Source: Torreya grandis
Lineage: Eukaryota; Streptophyta; Pinopsida; Cupressales; Taxaceae
DNA: 64,000 bases
Assembly: GCA_037957365.1 (NCBI GenBank)
Contig: JARHVA010001473.1
Coordinates: 2,185,501-2,249,500 of the forward strand
Reading direction: 5' to 3'
The position numbers and the translations under genes are program-made. How positions within the stretch are numbered: position 1 is the first letter of the stretch; every line of letters starts with the position of its first letter. The notes beneath the pieces were generated by a model. It searched no databases. It saw only the letters and a program-made list of their open reading frames with translations, and was not told the origin of the DNA. Below, piece by piece: positions 60,080 to 64,000 of this stretch.

Positions 60080-63000
60080 AGATTGAGGACCTAAGCTTTA
60101 TGAATCATCCTTAACAAAATAAGTTGTCTAAAACCCTCTTAAAACCCAAAAAAAATAGTTTTCGATAGTTTTAGAAAATTTATAAGCTTGTCTCCCATTA
60201 CTCACTTGTAACGTGCCAACATCAAAAGAGCAAAACCTTCACATTAAATGAGTTGTAATCATATGTGAAAGGTTAAAATTATGGTTTTTGGTTGTTTCTT
60301 GATGGTTTATTACTTCAATTGGCCTTAAATAAATATATAGCAACCTAAAAATCATTCTATAAATCTTCTCAAGTGGAAGATAGCATAGCATGGGAGCTAT
60401 TGGTCTTAGTGTTCTTCAACAAGATTCCAAGTGTGAAGGAGTGAATACAAGGATGTGACATGAAGAATTAAGATTTTGTCCACAATTATGAACCCATTTT
60501 ATTCAAGATTAAACTTAAAATAGATTCAATGATCCTATATATCTTCTTCAGATCCTTCCCTAGTAGATGGTCATGTTGAGAACTTCAAGGCATGCTTTAA
60601 AAGCAAGGTTAAGAGAGGTTTTGTTAACTTACAAGTCTGTAGACTTGTAGATCAAAATTTGTACCAAAAACTTGAAATGAAAGTGTGTATGGGATATTAA
60701 GGACAATATTATATACTTAAATCCTTATTTTAGACTCTCTATAAGCTTTGAGGTTAGATTTGTCAAGTCTCAAGTGAGAAGATAGAGTGTTTGTGAATAC
60801 CAAGCATGCAATCAAGTGTAGATTTTATGTTTATATAGGATAAAAACTCATAATAATACCATTTTTAAGATTAAAATAATTTTCACACTTTTCCAATGCT
60901 TTATAGGGTCATTAATAAGTTCTAAGAATTTTTAAAGGCCTCAAACTTTTAAACATGCCTACTCTCATATGGTACACTCCATGGTTACAAGTCTAGAAAT
61001 GGGTTGTATTCACTATTTTGATGATTTTAAAGGTACAATGAGAGTTTTATAAGGTTAATTATGATTTATAATAAATTTATAAGTATTTTATGTAACCCTT
61101 AGGCTCATTTAGAACTCATGATGTCAAAATGTACATATAGTCCTCACTAGGCCCCTTACAAGTGAATTATGCAATGTTAAAGACATGACTGTGATAGCTT
61201 AAAATGATAATACAATGCATATTCATCCTATTATATACATGGAGAGAGTTATAAAACATGGGAGACATTATCTATAGTGCCAAAAATGATCTAATAAACT
61301 TAAGAATGGTAACACACAAGAAGGGGAGTTTTAGGCCTAAAAGAGACCTACAAGCCTATCATAGGTAGAATGAGGGAAAGAACATACATGCTATGTTATA
61401 TGAAGTTTTATTAGGTAAAAAATATTATTATTTATTTCTGTATCCTTATTTTAATCACTAAGGATGCTAAAACCACCTAAGGAGAACTCATTTTCAAGGT
61501 CTAGCAATCAAGAAGCCTAAAAGAGACCTATAGCCTAAACTTGAACACAAGGAAAATACACATATTTTGAGGTAAGTAAGGGTATGAAGGATATTATTAT
61601 GTGAATATAAAATTTTTAAAGAGTCCTATAGTTTTTGGATTCATTTAAATGAAGAGAAAGTACCCAACAGGGGCTATTAGGGTTATTCACACAAGACTAC
61701 CTATAAAACCTAACAATGGACTAATGCAAATTTTACGAGTCAAAGAGTTGAAATGACTAAATTTACATATCATATTATGTCAAATATACCTAAATGAGGT
61801 GTTTCTCAACCAATATCAACCACATTTATACCTCTTTTTCCAAATTATCCCTCTCATGTTCACCAACAAGCTTGTATTACTTGAGAAAGTCACTTTCATC
61901 AAGTATGAACTTGAATGAGGAGTTGAATGGGTACCAAGTGGTTTTTGGATAGCTTAATAATGTTACCCATATTAAATCTTGTGGCATTTTTTTAATATTA
62001 AGGATCTATTCTTTATGAACAATCCTTAACAAAGTTGACATTTCAAAACTTTGCTAAAACCTCCAAAGAAGCCCAATGGAGCAGATTGGTTTTATAATTA
62101 CCTCAAATAGATTATAGTGGCCTTGAAAATTCTTAGAGGGTATGTATGTATATACTAGGCACCTAATGGAGTAATATATTTGCATATGTGAAGTGAAAAG
62201 TACAAAAAAATGGCCTAATAATTAATATTTTGAGCTTCTTTGTAGGATTTTGGGTGAGCAAAGTTTTCTTAACCATTTGTGGAAGTTCCTCAAACATATA
62301 TATAGGTATCATGTTATCTTAAAATCCACTCAATAAGTATTCATGATGACATCATAGGTTAAAAGTCACTAATCATACCTCAATGAAGAGTGTGATCATT
62401 CTTGTATCAAGAGAATGGAGTTGCAAACTTATTTCAAGACTTCAATTAGAAAATATTAGTGGGCACCTAATGATATATATGGAAGGTTTTTTAAGTGATA
62501 AAACATAGGCAATAATCCATTCTTGGCCCTAAAGTCTACTTGAAGCTCCCATAGTATGAATGCCTCTTGATATCTTCTTGTCAAAAAAGTTGCGAAGACA
62601 CATCTACAAGGCAATGCTTATACAAGGATTCTATAACTTATTACATTAATTTCATGAAGAAATGTGCTATGGTGTAAATATTCAAATAATAATACTATGC
62701 CTTGCTTGAGAGATCAAACCCTGATAGTAAAGAGTATAGTAGGAGAAGATTCTTGATGTTTAAGGTCAATGATCACATGGTAGAGAAGTATTGCAAGAGG
62801 TAGGGTTGATGTAGAAGGCTCCCAAGTAGGCTAGATGTCAATGGAACAACTTGCAACTACCCTCCAAAGGACTTGATGTGTAACTCCATCAATAAGGAGT
62901 TAGCTTCAATAAGCATCAAACCTGCCAAGATGAACTTCCATGCCAATCTTCATGTAGAGATACATCAACATTTGTCCTAGAGTGTTGATAAAAGGAAGAT
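60080..63000 (+). repeat. Copia-C-family LTR-like DNA
   Basis: AT-rich, no supported gene. The phrase CTTTATGAA(T/C)(A/C)ATCCTTAAC followed by AAACC words occurs at about 60095 and again at about 62013, and also in the A/B LTR at about 6774. GGCCTAAAAGAGACCTA words occur at about 61330 and 61510, like the C LTR. It is probably one or two diverged LTR copies. Borders not found. Confidence 0.35.
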
Positions 63001-64000
63001 AACTCATGACTTGTATACTTGGTGTCACAATACGTATGTTGTGTAACTATTTTTGTGATTAAGGATAAATGATGAAATTTCTCCTTGTCTTTATCTTCTC
63101 TTCCTCTCTCTTTCTTCTATAAATGAAACCTAAAAAGGTATTGTATGCATCCTCAAAGTTGTATGGAAAATCCTTGCCAAATTTAGTATTTTTTATTGCA
63201 TCTAAAATGAATTCAAGCTGATATATATTCTATTCATCTTGCATCTAGTGATTTTGATATGGATTTTTGATGAATGTTAGTGATAGTTATTTCACTTCCT
63301 TGCATATGACCTTATCATTCATGCCTCTATATGAGTTATTCCTCTTTATATAGGTTATAAGATGTGTGCCAAATGATTTTGTTGAGTTTAAGTGTAGAAA
63401 TCACTAGTTTATTCTCTTAGGCCTCTTGATCATTCACCTTGCTTGTTTCACTAGTAATAACCTTCATATAGAAACACTTGTTTGGGAAAAACTATTTGAA
63501 GTTATAAAATTAAGTTTCAACTCTATCAATTCATAGTGCAATCATAGACAAGTAGAGGGAAATATATTTTGGTGCATCACCTCCATGTGGTTTTATAGTT
63601 TTTAGTTTTCTCTTACCCTTTTTCTTACAATCTAAGTAGGTTACTGAGTAGTTTTAGGTGAAGCATCAAGAGAGGTATCCCATATCTAGAGATTTAGCTC
63701 ATTAATTAGGCCACCCATAGCCTATAGGTGTCTCCATGCTATCATATAGATAAGAAGGCTTGATAAACCTTCTTAACAGTGCATATTTAGAGTGATAACA
63801 ATTTTGGCATGTTTGGTGGGATCCAATTTCTACAAGGTTGTCCAAAATTTATGTTGGTCTCGACAAATTTACAGGTGTAATAGCCTTCTTAATGCAACAT
63901 TTGATGACGCCAACTAGTTTTTGGATCTTAGTTGTATAATAGTAAACAAATTTCATGCCACAGGTGACTATAAAATCAAGTTCTAAAGGTATTCCTTTTG
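63001..64000. other. No feature recognised
   Basis: AT-rich sequence with no open frame, repeat or retroelement motif I can support. Confidence 0.4.

Overview
This window is plant nuclear DNA made almost entirely of old, nested LTR retrotransposons. I see no convincing host gene, tRNA, rRNA or CRISPR array. Several things point to a seed plant with a very large, repeat-bloated genome. These are initiator-Met primer-binding sites, Ty1/copia elements with Sirevirus-like gag and multi-kilobase LTRs, Ty3/gypsy elements of 14-15 kb including a Tat-lineage member with two RNase H domains, low GC, and heavy C-to-T/G-to-A decay. A gymnosperm is my guess, but that is inference only.

Layout. (1) 1-10567, plus strand: two decayed copia units of one family (A and B) share a single LTR (A gag 1-1101, A 3' end 5118-5650, LTR 5651-9119, B gag 9184-10567). 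A is interrupted by a small deleted copia element T (1102-5117, LTRs about 968 bp, imperfect 5-bp target duplication). (2) 10568-58430, plus strand: a gypsy element H, truncated at its left and without a recognised 3' LTR, is split at its integrase by a minus-strand copia element C (12500-54536, about 10.4 kb once its own insertions are removed). (3) C carries three later insertions, each with a perfect 5-bp target duplication: gypsy F in its 3' untranslated region (15202-29381, TGAGT), Tat-lineage gypsy G in its integrase (31780-46685, TTGAA), and a small copia D inside its 5' LTR (49873-52408, AGCAC). (4) 58431-64000: a minus-strand gypsy reverse transcriptase fragment, then AT-rich DNA resembling the copia C LTR.

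All pol genes are broken by stops and frameshifts. G is the least decayed: its RT frame is open for 292 codons and its YVDD and integrase D-D-E residues are still readable. C also keeps YVDD in a broken frame.

The two most interesting signals are these. First, clusters of a 12-bp palindrome with consensus ACCGACGTCGGT occur in the LTRs and untranslated regions of both copia T and gypsy G, although the two elements belong to different superfamilies. Second, a long extra coding region of unknown function lies downstream of integrase in gypsy F, and a recognisable homologue occupies the same position in gypsy H.
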